55,206 nucleotides of DNA from an uncultured Pedobacter sp. (GTDB lineage Bacteria > Bacteroidota > Bacteroidia > Sphingobacteriales > Sphingobacteriaceae). The notes beneath the pieces are model-generated. The model searched no databases and was not told where the DNA came from. It worked only from the letters and a program-made list of their open reading frames with translations. The number at the start of each line of letters is the position of its first letter. Within the stretch, counting starts at the first letter, position 1. A program made the position numbers and the translations under genes. The stretch lies in contig NZ_CAJYOJ010000061.1 of the NCBI RefSeq assembly GCF_913776295.1, forward strand, positions 1 through 55,206. Direction: 5' to 3'. Shown here in pieces: positions 34,361-42,929 of the stretch.

Positions 34361-35503
34361 ATGAAGATAGGAATTGTTTGCTACCCCACTTTTGGTGGTA
34401 GTGGAGTAGTTGCAACAGAACTAGGTAAAGCGCTGGCTAATGAAGGTCACCAGGTTCACTTTATTACTTACAGCCAGCCTGCCAGGCTCGATTTCTTTTC
34501 TTCCAATCTGTTCTATCATGAGGTATCGGTACGGGATTATCCACTTTTCGATTACGCCCCATATGAATCGGCTTTGGCCAGCAAACTGGTAGATGTTGTA
34601 CGGTTTGAGCAGTTGGATGTACTACATGTTCATTATGCCATTCCACACGCCTCTGCTGCTTTTATGGCGAAGCAGATTTTGGCAAGTTATGGCCTTCATA
34701 TCCCCGTGGTTACTACTTTACATGGTACCGATATTACTTTAGTGGGTAAAGATCCAACCTACAAACCTGTGGTTACTTTTTCTATTAATCAAAGCGATGG
34801 GGTAACTACCGTGTCGGAAGATTTAAAAGAAGATACCTATAACCACTTCGAGATTACAAAAGAAATTAAGGTAATACCGAATTTTATAGATTTTTCGCGG
34901 TTCAGTTTACAGGCCAAAGGGCATTTTAAAAAAGCAATTGCGCCAAATAATGAACGCATTTTAATCCATACCAGTAATTTCAGAAAAGTGAAGCGTACAG
35001 CTGATGTGATCAGGATTTTTGAAAAAGTACAGGCTGTTATTCCATCGAAATTATTAATGGTAGGGGATGGACCTGAACGTGCTTACGATGAGCAGTTATG
35101 CCGATCTTTGAATATTTGTGAAAATGTAAGGTTTTTAGGCAAGCAGGATGCGGTAGAAGAAATCTTATCGGTTTCGGATCTTTTTCTGATGCCTTCGGAA
35201 TCTGAAAGTTTTGGTTTGGCTGCATTAGAAGCAATGGCTTGTAAAGTGCCTGCTATTACCACGAATGCCGGTGGTTTGCCAGAGCTTAATGTGGATGGAT
35301 TTTGCGGTTACATGAGCAATGTCGGTGATGTTGAGGCGATGGCTGCCCATGCCATTGAAATTTTAAAAGATGACGAAACGCTTAACCGTTTTAAAGAAAA
35401 TGCGTTTAAAAGGGCGCAGGATTTTGATCTGAAAAAGATTCTGCCAGTTTATGTTAGCTATTATAAAGAAGTAATTGAAAACTCTTTGCAGGTGAAATAT
35501 TAA
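34361..35503 (+). CDS. bshA: N-acetyl-glucosaminyl-malate synthase, bacillithiol pathway
   Basis: 380 aa GT4 glycosyltransferase with the BshA-specific N-terminus MKIGIVCYPTFGGSGVVATELGKALA. Also seen are 'HYAIPHASAAFMAKQIL', 'VVTTLHGTDITLVGKDPTY', 'VIPNFIDFSRF' and the donor-site motif 'SESESFGLAALEAMACKVPAITTNAGGLPE'. It joins UDP-GlcNAc and L-malate, the first step of bacillithiol synthesis. The later bsh genes are not in the window, but ypdA is (50505). Confidence 0.96.
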   Translation: MKIGIVCYPTFGGSGVVATELGKALANEGHQVHFITYSQPARLDFFSSNLFYHEVSVRDYPLFDYAPYESALASKLVDVVRFEQLDVLHVHYAIPHASAAFMAKQILASYGLHIPVVTTLHGTDITLVGKDPTYKPVVTFSINQSDGVTTVSEDLKEDTYNHFEITKEIKVIPNFIDFSRFSLQAKGHFKKAIAPNNERILIHTSNFRKVKRTADVIRIFEKVQAVIPSKLLMVGDGPERAYDEQLCRSLNICENVRFLGKQDAVEEILSVSDLFLMPSESESFGLAALEAMACKVPAITTNAGGLPELNVDGFCGYMSNVGDVEAMAAHAIEILKDDETLNRFKENAFKRAQDFDLKKILPVYVSYYKEVIENSLQVKY

Positions 35504-35684
35504 TTACCTGAATCTTCCCTGTATTTTAATTATGGCCAAAAGAGATGTCTACAGATCTTATCCGTACTGATCTGCATGCTTGTATTTTAAAACTTAATTA
35601 TCACATAGGAAATCCTCTGGCTGATCATTCGTGTCGGCAATATTAACAAATTAAACTTTCTCAAAATCAAATGATTATAAATTG

Positions 35685-35692
35685 TATCTTTG
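35685..35692 (+). promoter_or_regulatory. -7 box of the J-KTSC gene
   Basis: TATCTTTG matches TAnnTTTG, 70 nt before the ATG. Confidence 0.45.
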
Positions 35693-35762
35693 CATCTTGA
35701 AACGGTTTGGTGATTAAAAAAATCCTGAATCATTTTGACAAAAATAAAAGAGGTTATCCCAA

Positions 35763-36209
35763 ATGAAGAAAATAGTTGACTACAGAAAGCTTTTGAACGT
35801 AGATAAAAATGCTGAATTAAAAGAGCTTAAATCTGTGTATCGTACATTGATGAAAGATTGTCACCCCGATAAATTTCAGCAGGAAGAAGAGAAGTTGGAT
35901 GCAGAAGCAAGAAGTAAAGAGATTATAGAAGCTTATCATTTCCTGGTGAGCATTGCGCCAGAAACACGTGAACAGCATATCGAAATCTACACACAAACGA
36001 CTACCCTGTCGAATATTCAGGATTTCGAATACAAACAACAGGTTTTAAATATCCAGTTTTTTGATGGAAGTGTTTACGAATATTTCGATGTGCCGAAAGC
36101 AATCTACGTGAAATTGGTTAATGCTGATTCGCCGGGTCGTTTTGCCCGCAGACATATTTTTAATGAATTTCCATATCGTAATGTGGCCAGGGTTGCAGAA
36201 CCGGCATAA
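35763..36209 (+). CDS. J-domain protein with KTSC domain
   Basis: 148 aa. The N-terminal J domain (about 5-68) has the HPD tripeptide at 34-36 (MKDCHPDKF), so it can stimulate an Hsp70. The C-terminal KTSC domain (about 82-145) shows 'VLNIQFFDGSVYEYFDVPKAIYVKLVNADSPGRFARRHI', a small fold first noted at the C-terminus of lysyl-tRNA synthetases that may bind nucleic acid. The fusion suggests recruitment of DnaK to a KTSC-bound target. Monocistronic, with promoter and terminator. Confidence 0.9.
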   Translation: MKKIVDYRKLLNVDKNAELKELKSVYRTLMKDCHPDKFQQEEEKLDAEARSKEIIEAYHFLVSIAPETREQHIEIYTQTTTLSNIQDFEYKQQVLNIQFFDGSVYEYFDVPKAIYVKLVNADSPGRFARRHIFNEFPYRNVARVAEPA

Positions 36210-36230
36210 TAAGCGATCATATGTTATTTT

Positions 36231-36261
36231 AAAGGCTCCAATGAAAATCGGGGCCTTTTTT
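36231..36261 (+). terminator. Terminator after the J-KTSC gene
   Basis: Stem AAAGGCTCC / GGGGCCTTT (one G:U) with a T run, between convergent genes. Confidence 0.75.
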
Positions 36262-36327
36262 GTTTCGTTTACAGCTATAGTTCAGTATTTATCATGTTAT
36301 AAGATTCTGAAATATTTAATCACAGTA

Positions 36328-37047
36328 TTATTCTAACTCAAGATATTCTGACCAGCTTAATTCTTTAGGTAGTATCTGATTGCTAAACTCTAAATGAATT
36401 ACCCTTCTTCTTTTATGATTGCTTGTTCTGCTCGAACTATGAAGAAGCAAAGGTTTCATAATCATGATGCTGCCCTTGGCCACATTACAGCTTACTTCAT
36501 TTTCTATACTCCAGTCAATTGTTTGAGGTCGGTAAATACCTTTGCTGTGAGAACCGGGGATTACTTTTAATGCCCCATTCCGTTCGGTAGTATCATCAAG
36601 ATGGATGCGGATAGTAAAATTGCCTTCAAGGATATTAAGTGGCGGTTGTACAGCAAATTGATTGTGTTTTTTTGTATAAGGACCAAAGCCTGCTACTTCA
36701 GTCTTTTGATCAACTGAAATGGTTAAATCCTGATGGTAGGAAACAAACCAATTTGACGTTTCGGGTTTGTCAAAGTAGATTGATTTAACCACAAAATAAT
36801 CTTTTCCAAAAAGAACTCCTACAATGGCTTTTAGTTTTTGATTGAATATAAGATCAATGGTACCAGGTACCTCTTTTAAAAACTGGCGTATCGCAAAAAG
36901 ATCGTCTGATTTTCTAAAGGTTTCTTTGGCAGAATCTGTCTTGCTAATGGCCTCTAAGATATTTTCAACTTCCTGATCTGTATATATATTATCTATTACG
37001 GAAAATCCTGCTTCGTGAATTTCTCGTTTCTGTACCGCAAAATCCAT
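36328..37047 (-). CDS. Phytanoyl-CoA dioxygenase (PhyH) family protein
   Basis: 239 aa from the ATG at 37047. A GTG one codon earlier is less likely. Fe(II)/2-oxoglutarate oxygenase with the His-x-Asp...His triad: YHQD (His105, Asp107) and 'KPLLLHSSS' (His203), followed by the 2-oxoglutarate Arg in 'RRRVIHLEF'. 'NGALKVIPGSHSKG' is the usual PhyH loop. The substrate cannot be told. It lies 4 nt after the SRPBCC gene, so the two are cotranscribed. Confidence 0.88.
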   Translation of the reverse strand: MDFAVQKREIHEAGFSVIDNIYTDQEVENILEAISKTDSAKETFRKSDDLFAIRQFLKEVPGTIDLIFNQKLKAIVGVLFGKDYFVVKSIYFDKPETSNWFVSYHQDLTISVDQKTEVAGFGPYTKKHNQFAVQPPLNILEGNFTIRIHLDDTTERNGALKVIPGSHSKGIYRPQTIDWSIENEVSCNVAKGSIMIMKPLLLHSSSRTSNHKRRRVIHLEFSNQILPKELSWSEYLELE

Positions 37048-37051
37048 CACT

Positions 37052-37546
37052 TCAATTATTCAACATCGGTTTAAAGCGGTTATCCTTATTCCTTAAATCC
37101 AGACCGCCTTCGTAAACTGATTTTAAGTTGATGAGGTAAAAACTCCAGCCGTTATGGCAGCCCAGGCGGATATTTCTTTTTGAATGGTCATCTGCCGGAA
37201 TGTTTTTTTGGGTAAGTTCAACTATCGTATATTCAAACTCTTCACGGAGTTTAAGATCCACTAAACATGCTCCGGCAAAGGTGAATTGAAAATAGTCATT
37301 GCCATTCGCTTCTGTTATTTTTCCAGTTTCGATATCGTCATACAGATACCAGACCCATCTGTACCGATCACCTTTAAGGGCCTGCTGATTTTTATCAAGC
37401 AAAACCTCATTTTCATCGGTAAATGAGGCATCACTTAAAAACCATTTTTCAATTTCGCCGGCTTTTGTCCATGCATGGTAGATGTCCGCAAGTTTAGCTT
37501 TTATGGCAATCCTGAGCGTAAATTTTGTCCAATCGAAATTTTCCAT
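37052..37546 (-). CDS. SRPBCC (AHSA1-like) domain protein
   Basis: 164 aa from the ATG at 37546 (MENFDWTKFTLRIAIKA). START/Bet v1-like fold of the AHSA1 group: 'IYHAWTKAGEIEKWFLSDASF', 'YRWVWYLYDD', 'TVELTQKNIP', and a C-terminal helix 'CHNGWSFYLINLKSVYEGGLDLRNKD'. A hydrophobic-ligand-binding fold with no defined ligand here. It sits between the lactonase and PhyH genes with short gaps, suggesting one operon. Confidence 0.85.
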   Translation of the reverse strand: MENFDWTKFTLRIAIKAKLADIYHAWTKAGEIEKWFLSDASFTDENEVLLDKNQQALKGDRYRWVWYLYDDIETGKITEANGNDYFQFTFAGACLVDLKLREEFEYTIVELTQKNIPADDHSKRNIRLGCHNGWSFYLINLKSVYEGGLDLRNKDNRFKPMLNN

Positions 37547-37562
37547 GAATAAAGTTGACTTT

Positions 37563-38672
37563 TTAATCAAAAGCTAAACATACCGGAGCGCCAACGTCGA
37601 TTCTTTTGCCGCTATCGGTTAATTTCCCGGTGTTTTTATTTCGGTCAAAAATAACAATGTTATTGGTGTACTGATGTCCGATCAAAAGAAATTTTCCGGT
37701 CGGATCGATGGTGAAATTTCTTGGCCCTTTACCTAAGGTGCTTACGGTTTCAATAAATTTTAGTTTACCATCCGGCAGGATTGAAAAGGCAGAAATGCTA
37801 TTGGCATCTCCCCGGTTGGTTTCATAAAGAAATTTTCCATCAGCAGAAACGTGGATGTCCGCCCCATCAATTTTTCCGGTAAAATCTTTTGGGGTAGTGC
37901 CAATTTCCTGGATTTTGGTTAAATTTCCATTTGCGTAAGCGAAAACAGTTATGCTGCCGTTAAATTCATGTGCCAGATAGGCAAATTTCCCATTTGGGCT
38001 AAAAGTAATGTGCCGCGGGCCTGTGCCGGCATTGGTTTTAAGAACCGATTTTACGGTCAACAGTTTTTCTTTTGCAGTTGGGGTATAACTGTAAATGTAA
38101 GTCTGATCTTCACCAAGATCATTCACGATCAGGTATCGATGATCTGGTGTAAATTTAACCATGTGTACATGGGCACTTTCCTGCCTGCCCTTCGGATCAA
38201 TGCTTTTACCTGTATGTTTAATGATCTGTAAAGCTTCGGTTAAAGAACCATCTGCTTTTCTTGAAAATACCGCTAAACTGCCGCCGCTATAATTAGCTAC
38301 AATTACATTTTTGTCGTCAACGGTTAGGTAACATGGATCTGCACCATGACTATCAACCTTGTTCAGAAAAGTCAGGTTTCCGCTTGCTGCATCATATTTA
38401 AATGCGCTAATTGTACTGGTTGCCCCGGTTTCATTAACGGCATAAACAAATTGATGATCTGGTGAAACAGCTAAATAGCTTGGGTTTAAAGTGCCTTTTG
38501 TAATACTTTTGATAGCTGTCGCAGCGGTTTTAGCATTAAAATTATAGATGTAAATCCCTTCACTTTTTCCGGGTGCGGTGTAAGTACCAACAATTAGGTT
38601 ATAATTGCTTTTTTGGGCAAATGTTAAGGTAGATAGTATAGTGAGTGTAAGCAATGAACTAAATTTTTTCAT
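37563..38672 (-). CDS. Lactonase-family seven-bladed beta-propeller, secreted
   Basis: 369 aa. Signal peptide (1-19, LTFAQ), then a propeller of the 6-phosphogluconolactonase/YbhE type: 'LIVGTYTAPGKSEGIYIYNF', 'NPSYLAVSPDHQFVYAVNE', 'DPCYLTVDDKNVIVANYSGGSLAVF', 'AHVHMVKFTPDHRYLIVNDLG', 'GPRHITFSPNGKFAYLAHE', 'GADIHVSADGKFLYETNRGD'. The cytosolic enzyme acts on 6-phosphogluconolactone. The signal peptide makes an extracytoplasmic role on other lactones or sugars more likely. First gene of a set with the SRPBCC and PhyH genes. Confidence 0.9.
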   Translation of the reverse strand: MKKFSSLLTLTILSTLTFAQKSNYNLIVGTYTAPGKSEGIYIYNFNAKTAATAIKSITKGTLNPSYLAVSPDHQFVYAVNETGATSTISAFKYDAASGNLTFLNKVDSHGADPCYLTVDDKNVIVANYSGGSLAVFSRKADGSLTEALQIIKHTGKSIDPKGRQESAHVHMVKFTPDHRYLIVNDLGEDQTYIYSYTPTAKEKLLTVKSVLKTNAGTGPRHITFSPNGKFAYLAHEFNGSITVFAYANGNLTKIQEIGTTPKDFTGKIDGADIHVSADGKFLYETNRGDANSISAFSILPDGKLKFIETVSTLGKGPRNFTIDPTGKFLLIGHQYTNNIVIFDRNKNTGKLTDSGKRIDVGAPVCLAFD

Positions 38673-38727
38673 GAAAAGATGATGTTGATTTTAACAAATA
38701 TAAAGAAAGTTGGTAACGGAGTCATAG

Positions 38728-38778
38728 AAAACACGTAAGATGCTTCGTGTTTTATCGTCCCGATTTGCAATCGGGATG
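38728..38778. repeat. Two adjacent dispersed hairpins
   Basis: AAAACACG...CGTGTTTT (38728-38753) is followed by CCCGATTTGCAATCGGG (38759-38775). The second is the same family as the stems at 24950 and 48575. Confidence 0.6.
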
Positions 38779-38898
38779 CATGAGAATGGCGATTTTATCG
38801 CTATCGGATATGTATAGATGTAATGTTTATCCTTCTTCTTTACAAAACAGGTTGATGCGATTCCCGATATGCTTTGTTTAAAAAAAACAATAAACTAA

Positions 38899-38924
38899 AA
38901 AAGGCAGCCAACCGGCTGCCTTTT
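38899..38924. terminator. Terminator of the RluB-like gene
   Basis: An 11-bp stem AAAAGGCAGCC / GGCTGCCTTTT with a 4-nt loop starts 1 nt after the stop codon. Confidence 0.88.
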
Positions 38925-38925
38925 G

Positions 38926-40362
38926 CTATTTAATTAAATGTTTAATCTGGATCAATTCATGTTCTTCAAGATAACGCCATCTGCCGCGAGGTAAATCTTT
39001 CTTGGTTAAATTACCATAAACCACACGATCTAATTTTTCTACGTTATAACCTAAATGTTCAAAAATACGGCGAACAATCCTGTTTTTTCCACTATGGATC
39101 TGAATACCGATTTCTTTTTTGGTTCCACCTGCAACATAAGAAATATTGTCGGGCTTAATCAAGCCATCTTCAAGCTCTAAACCAAAAGCTATTTTGTTTA
39201 AATCGCCCTGTGATAAAGATTTATCCAATTCAACGTTATAAATTTTAGTAATACCGTTTTTAGGGTGCGATAATTTATCGGCTAAATCGCCATCATTGGT
39301 CATTAACAACAAGCCTGTGGTATTGCGGTCTAAACGGCCAACCGGATAAATACGTTCACGGCTCGCTTTGTCAACCAGTTGCATTACGGTACGGCGTTCC
39401 TGAGGATCGTCGGTGGTGGTAATGTAATCTTTTGGTTTATTCAATAACACGTAAACTTTTTTCTCACGTTTTAATAACTCTCCATTGTAGCGAACTAAAT
39501 CTTTTGCCGGGTCTACTTTGTGTCCCAGTTCGGTAATAGCTTCGCCATTAACGGTAATAATACCGGCAATGATCAGTTCGTCGGCTTTACGACGAGAGCA
39601 AATGCCTGCATTAGAAATATATCTGTTCAGGCGAATTAAGCCTTTATCTTCATTTGTTTTACGGCTAGGGGCAATTACGGTGCGTTGCGGGCGGTTAAAT
39701 TCCGTATCCCTTGGCTGCGCCTCTTCGCGTTTTCTAAACGGGCGGGTATCGCCTTCCCTTGGCTCTCTGGGTTTTACATCTCTTGAACTTCCTGCACTTG
39801 GTTTGAAGTCAGATTTGCCCCTTGACTTGTAATCTTTATAGCCGCCTTCTCTCGGTTTAAAATCGCGCGAATCTCCATCCTTAGATCTGAAATCACGTTC
39901 TCCTGTTCTTGGCTTATAATCTCTTGCACCACCTTCTCTTGTTTTAAAATCTCTTTCTCCTGTCCTTGGTTTGTAGTCTCTCGATTTGAAATCACGGTCG
40001 CCCGTTCTGGGTTTGTAATCTCTTGATTTGGAACCGCGATCTTCAGCATTTGAATCTTTAGACCTGAACTCACGATCGCCGAACTTGAAACTCTGTGGTT
40101 CCGAATCTTTCGATTTGAAATCACGTCCTCCTGATCTGGGTTTGAAATCTTTTTGGTTTCCGAAAGATTTTGATTTGAAATCTTTACCTTCTGTACTTCT
40201 GGATTTAAAGCCGTCTTTTGGATCGGATGATCTTTTGAATTTGCTGTCTTTATCGTCTGACCTTCTTCTGTCAGATCCGGCCGAATTGCTTCTGCCTTCT
40301 GTTTTCCGACCGCCTGTTTTGGACTTGTCATCCCGACTGTTCCTGTTGTTTTTATTTATCAT
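38926..40362 (-). CDS. rluB: Pseudouridine synthase (RluB/RsuA type) with long basic tail
   Basis: 478 aa, about twice the usual length. The C-terminal half holds the S4 domain (about 232-290: 'IRLNRYISNAGICSRRKADELIIAGIITVNG') and the catalytic domain with 'YPVGRLDRNTTGLLLMTNDGDLADKLSHP', whose Asp of GRLDRNT is the nucleophile. The N-terminal 220 residues are a low-complexity stretch rich in Arg, Lys, Asp, Ser and Phe/Tyr, with loose repeats of D-(F/Y)-K-(S/P)-(R/K). Such tails are known in Bacteroidota members and probably bind rRNA. The open frames on the opposite strand here are shadows of the repeats. Confidence 0.92.
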   Translation of the reverse strand: MINKNNRNSRDDKSKTGGRKTEGRSNSAGSDRRRSDDKDSKFKRSSDPKDGFKSRSTEGKDFKSKSFGNQKDFKPRSGGRDFKSKDSEPQSFKFGDREFRSKDSNAEDRGSKSRDYKPRTGDRDFKSRDYKPRTGERDFKTREGGARDYKPRTGERDFRSKDGDSRDFKPREGGYKDYKSRGKSDFKPSAGSSRDVKPREPREGDTRPFRKREEAQPRDTEFNRPQRTVIAPSRKTNEDKGLIRLNRYISNAGICSRRKADELIIAGIITVNGEAITELGHKVDPAKDLVRYNGELLKREKKVYVLLNKPKDYITTTDDPQERRTVMQLVDKASRERIYPVGRLDRNTTGLLLMTNDGDLADKLSHPKNGITKIYNVELDKSLSQGDLNKIAFGLELEDGLIKPDNISYVAGGTKKEIGIQIHSGKNRIVRRIFEHLGYNVEKLDRVVYGNLTKKDLPRGRWRYLEEHELIQIKHLIK

Positions 40363-40395
40363 GATACGCTTTTAACGCATTAAAAATGCGGGTTG

Positions 40396-40403
40396 CAAAT
40401 TTA
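40396..40403 (-). promoter_or_regulatory. -7 box of the RluB-like gene
   Basis: TAAATTTG on the minus strand, 33 nt before the ATG. Confidence 0.4.
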
Positions 40404-40552
40404 TGAAAAGTTGGTGAATATAACAATTATCCGAGCGGAAAAAGTAGATAAAAAATAGCCTCTAAAATAGGAAAAATCGTTTAAAAATCAAAATTTAAAA
40501 TCCGCGTTTAAAGTGGTTTAAAGGCTGTTTTTTGCACTTAATTACGTAACTA

Positions 40553-40584
40553 TTTGATAGTGTGCTTATTATTTTTTAGCTTTG
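40553..40584 (+). promoter_or_regulatory. Promoter of the lytic transglycosylase gene
   Basis: TTTG, 20 nt, TAGCTTTG, both elements matching the Bacteroidota consensus. 39 nt separate the -7 box from the ATG. Confidence 0.65.
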
Positions 40585-40612
40585 CCAGCGTTTTTATTAA
40601 GTTTCACCAAAA

Positions 40613-40620
40613 AAAGGAGG
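40613..40620 (+). promoter_or_regulatory. Perfect Shine-Dalgarno of the transglycosylase gene
   Basis: AAAGGAGG lies 3 nt (AGA) before the ATG at 40624. The purine run continues to the start codon. It fixes the start and is unusual for this clade. Confidence 0.7.
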
Positions 40621-40623
40621 AGA

Positions 40624-41406
40624 ATGTTAAAGAAACACATCGTACCATTTTCAGTAGTGGCAACACTATTTATTCTGGCAAAAGTGTTCACTTACCAAAT
40701 GCCCTTAACAAAAAAAAGTCTTTTTAAGGAAGAAAAATTAAGCTCTACAATAACAAAAACTGATAGCATAAAAGTTGAAGACGTTGTGAAACCTCTTTCT
40801 TTAATGGCCCAGTTAAATTTCGCGGATGAAACCCTGCCTTTGGGCGATAAAAGGGTGGAAAGAAAAATGAAGAAAATTTTGGCCGCACACAGTTACAAGA
40901 ACACACAAACCAATCTTTTGCATCAAAAAGCAGCAAAATGGTTCCCGATTATTGAACCCATACTTGCCGCTTACGGTATCCCAAACGATTTTAAGTATTT
41001 GGCTTTGGTCGAATCTGGAATGACTGAAGGGACTTCGCCTAAAGGTGCAGCCGGAATCTGGCAGTTTATGCCGGGTACTGCCCGTAATTATGGATTAAAA
41101 GTAAACGGGAATGTTGATGAGCGTTATAACCTGCGCAAATCTACAATTGCAGCCTGTAAATACATTAAAGAAATGTATAAGGGTTTAGAAAGCTGGACAT
41201 TGGTGGCTGCGGCCTACAATGTTGGCGATGGGCGTTTGCGCAAGCAGATCAATAATCAGAATCAGGACAATTACTACAAAATGAGGTTAAACCGCGAAAC
41301 CGGTGGCTACGTTTACAAGGTAATTTCCATGAAGCAGATTATGGAACACCCGAAACGTTACGGTTACAAAAAACCGAGGGTATTATTGGCTTATAATGGC
41401 GGATAA
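40624..41406 (+). CDS. Lytic transglycosylase (SLT domain)
   Basis: 260 aa from the ATG at 40624, chosen because of the Shine-Dalgarno and because it opens an N-terminal membrane anchor or signal (MLKKHIVPFSVVATLFILAKV). SLT/MltD-like catalytic domain (about 105-240) with 'YLALVESGMTEGTSPKGAAGIWQFMPGTARNYGL', where the Glu of VESG is the catalytic acid, then 'STIAACKYIKEMYK' and 'WTLVAAAYNVGDGRL'. It cleaves peptidoglycan to 1,6-anhydroMurNAc products. No LysM repeats. Confidence 0.92.
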   Translation: MLKKHIVPFSVVATLFILAKVFTYQMPLTKKSLFKEEKLSSTITKTDSIKVEDVVKPLSLMAQLNFADETLPLGDKRVERKMKKILAAHSYKNTQTNLLHQKAAKWFPIIEPILAAYGIPNDFKYLALVESGMTEGTSPKGAAGIWQFMPGTARNYGLKVNGNVDERYNLRKSTIAACKYIKEMYKGLESWTLVAAAYNVGDGRLRKQINNQNQDNYYKMRLNRETGGYVYKVISMKQIMEHPKRYGYKKPRVLLAYNGG

Positions 41407-41438
41407 TATCATTAAGATAAAGACAAGCATTTGGTAAG

Positions 41439-41469
41439 GCGTCCCGGTTTCAATATCGGGACGCTTTTT
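41439..41469 (+). terminator. Terminator after the transglycosylase gene
   Basis: Stem GCGTCCCG / CGGGACGC with a 10-nt loop and TTTTT. Confidence 0.85.
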
Positions 41470-41528
41470 ATTTAAAGGTGATTTCACAGATTATTGGATT
41501 CCACCGATTCGTTTTGCATCATGCCGAC

Positions 41529-41556
41529 CAATGAACAAGTGACAAATGAACCAATG
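41529..41556. repeat. Short heptad array C1 (4 units)
   Basis: Units CAATGAA, CAAGTGA, CAAATGA and ACCAATG in strict 7-nt register. The following 41560-41600 contains a 9-nt-period run of CACGG words, and 41601-41707 is featureless AT-rich sequence. Confidence 0.45.
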
Positions 41557-41707
41557 CGCTTTTTAGCCACGGCAGCACGGATTAACACGGAATGGTTTTA
41601 CCATATAAGAAATGTAAGGTCATTTAGCGTATGTATATCTAAATATATTTGATCATTATTATAAATTTCTATTATACAAAACACAGGTTTCTCTGATCGG
41701 TGTTTTT

Positions 41708-41882
41708 CCTAAACCCTAAACCCTAAACCCTAAACCCTAAACCCTAAACCCTAAAAGTTTCCATTTGGCGGTTTGCAGTTATCAATGAACAAATGGCTAA
41801 TGAACCAATTAACAGTTTAGGATTTGCATTCACCAATGAACTAGACCAATGGACTAATAAACTAATAATTTCCTTTCTTTGT
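41708..41882. repeat. Heptad array C2 with seven CCTAAAC repeats
   Basis: Seven CCTAAAC units (the last CCTAAAA), identical in sequence to the plant-type telomere repeat, are followed in the same 7-nt register by about 18 varied units (such as AATGAAC, CAATGAA, CTAATAA) up to 3 nt before the oxidoreductase ATG. The 25 units total 175 nt without a gap. A longer frame of the next gene that runs into this array is not real coding. Confidence 0.8.
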
Positions 41883-41885
41883 ATT

Positions 41886-42929
41886 ATGTTCAAACTGCGC
41901 ATCAATAAAATAATCAGCCAACCTGGAGATAACCTTACATTTCAGTTAGAAGAGATGGATCAGAAATACCCGGACTATCTTGCTGGTCAGTTTGTTTCGT
42001 TGGTTTTTCAGGGTAAACATCAGGAGATCAGAAGATCCTATTCATTTAACAGTTCGCCTGATGTGGATGAGCCTTTGGCCATCACGGTAAAGCGGGTAGA
42101 AAATGGGGAGATCTCCAGGTTTTTGCATCATAAAACTTCGGTAGATGATATTCTTTTGGCACAGGAACCACAGGGATTGTTCAGTTACATTCCAGATGAA
42201 AATCTGGAAAGAGATCTTTTTCTTTTTGCTGCAGGCGTTGGGATTACACCGCTATTCTCGATTTTGAAAACAGCACTGGTGCGTGAGAAAAAATCGTTGA
42301 TTACTTTAATATATAGTAATCGATCGAAAGAAGACACGTTATTTTATGACGAATTGATTGAATGGCAAGAGAAATATCCTGATAGATTGAAAATAGTGTG
42401 GGTTTTTAGCAACAGCAAAAACTTAATGACGGCCAGGCTAAACAAATTTTATATCGAAAAACTGGTTAGAGAACATTTACATTTCGAACGGGATCAAGCA
42501 CTGTTTTACAGTTGCGGGCCTATTATCTATATGGATTTATGCCGGATTACCTTATTGGGGATGGGCTTCGATATTAAACAGATTAAAAGAGAAACTTTCG
42601 TATTGCCAGAGGATGAAGTTGATGAAGATGACAGCTCTGAAAAAATAGTCGATAAAAATACCTACTCCGTTATTTTAAATTTTGAAGGCAAAACGTACAA
42701 TCTTGCTGTGCCATGGCCAAAAAGAATTCTGGATGTTGCACTTGAAAATAAGATTAAATTACCTTACAGCTGTCGTGGGGGTGTATGCAGTACCTGTGTG
42801 GCCAATTGTACCAAAGGCGGGGTAAGGATGGATTATAACGAAGTGCTTACCGATGATGAGTTGGAAAGGGGCCGGGTTTTGGTTTGTACCGGCCACCCTA
42901 CGGAGAACGGCACGACGATTGAGTGGTAG
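41886..42929 (+). CDS. FAD/2Fe-2S oxidoreductase (PaaE-like)
   Basis: 347 aa from the ATG at 41886. The 31 residues upstream are translated heptad array. Order: ferredoxin-reductase FAD domain (about 5-105, 'RRSYSFNSSPD'), NAD(P)-binding domain (about 110-235, 'LFAAGVGITPLFSILKTAL', 'YSCGP'), C-terminal plant-type [2Fe-2S] domain (about 255-345) with CRGGVCSTC and a later Cys in 'LVCTGHP'. PaaE passes electrons to the phenylacetyl-CoA epoxygenase. No paa genes are here, so the partner is unknown. A near-match -7 box (TTTCTTTG) ends 4 nt before the ATG. Confidence 0.9.
   Translation: MFKLRINKIISQPGDNLTFQLEEMDQKYPDYLAGQFVSLVFQGKHQEIRRSYSFNSSPDVDEPLAITVKRVENGEISRFLHHKTSVDDILLAQEPQGLFSYIPDENLERDLFLFAAGVGITPLFSILKTALVREKKSLITLIYSNRSKEDTLFYDELIEWQEKYPDRLKIVWVFSNSKNLMTARLNKFYIEKLVREHLHFERDQALFYSCGPIIYMDLCRITLLGMGFDIKQIKRETFVLPEDEVDEDDSSEKIVDKNTYSVILNFEGKTYNLAVPWPKRILDVALENKIKLPYSCRGGVCSTCVANCTKGGVRMDYNEVLTDDELERGRVLVCTGHPTENGTTIEW

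Noticed and set aside
39774..40375. Long open frames in both strands over the N-terminal part of the RluB-like gene
   Set aside because: They are by-products of the low-complexity Lys/Arg/Asp/Ser coding repeats. The sense frame is continuous with the S4 and catalytic domains.
41708..41756. A true telomere of eukaryotic origin or contamination
   Set aside because: The same 7-nt register continues into varied units that end at a bacterial gene, and similar arrays without the CCTAAAC word occur elsewhere in the window.
41793..41885. 31-residue N-terminal extension of the oxidoreductase
   Set aside because: It is entirely heptad-array sequence. The FAD-domain start fits the ATG at 41886.
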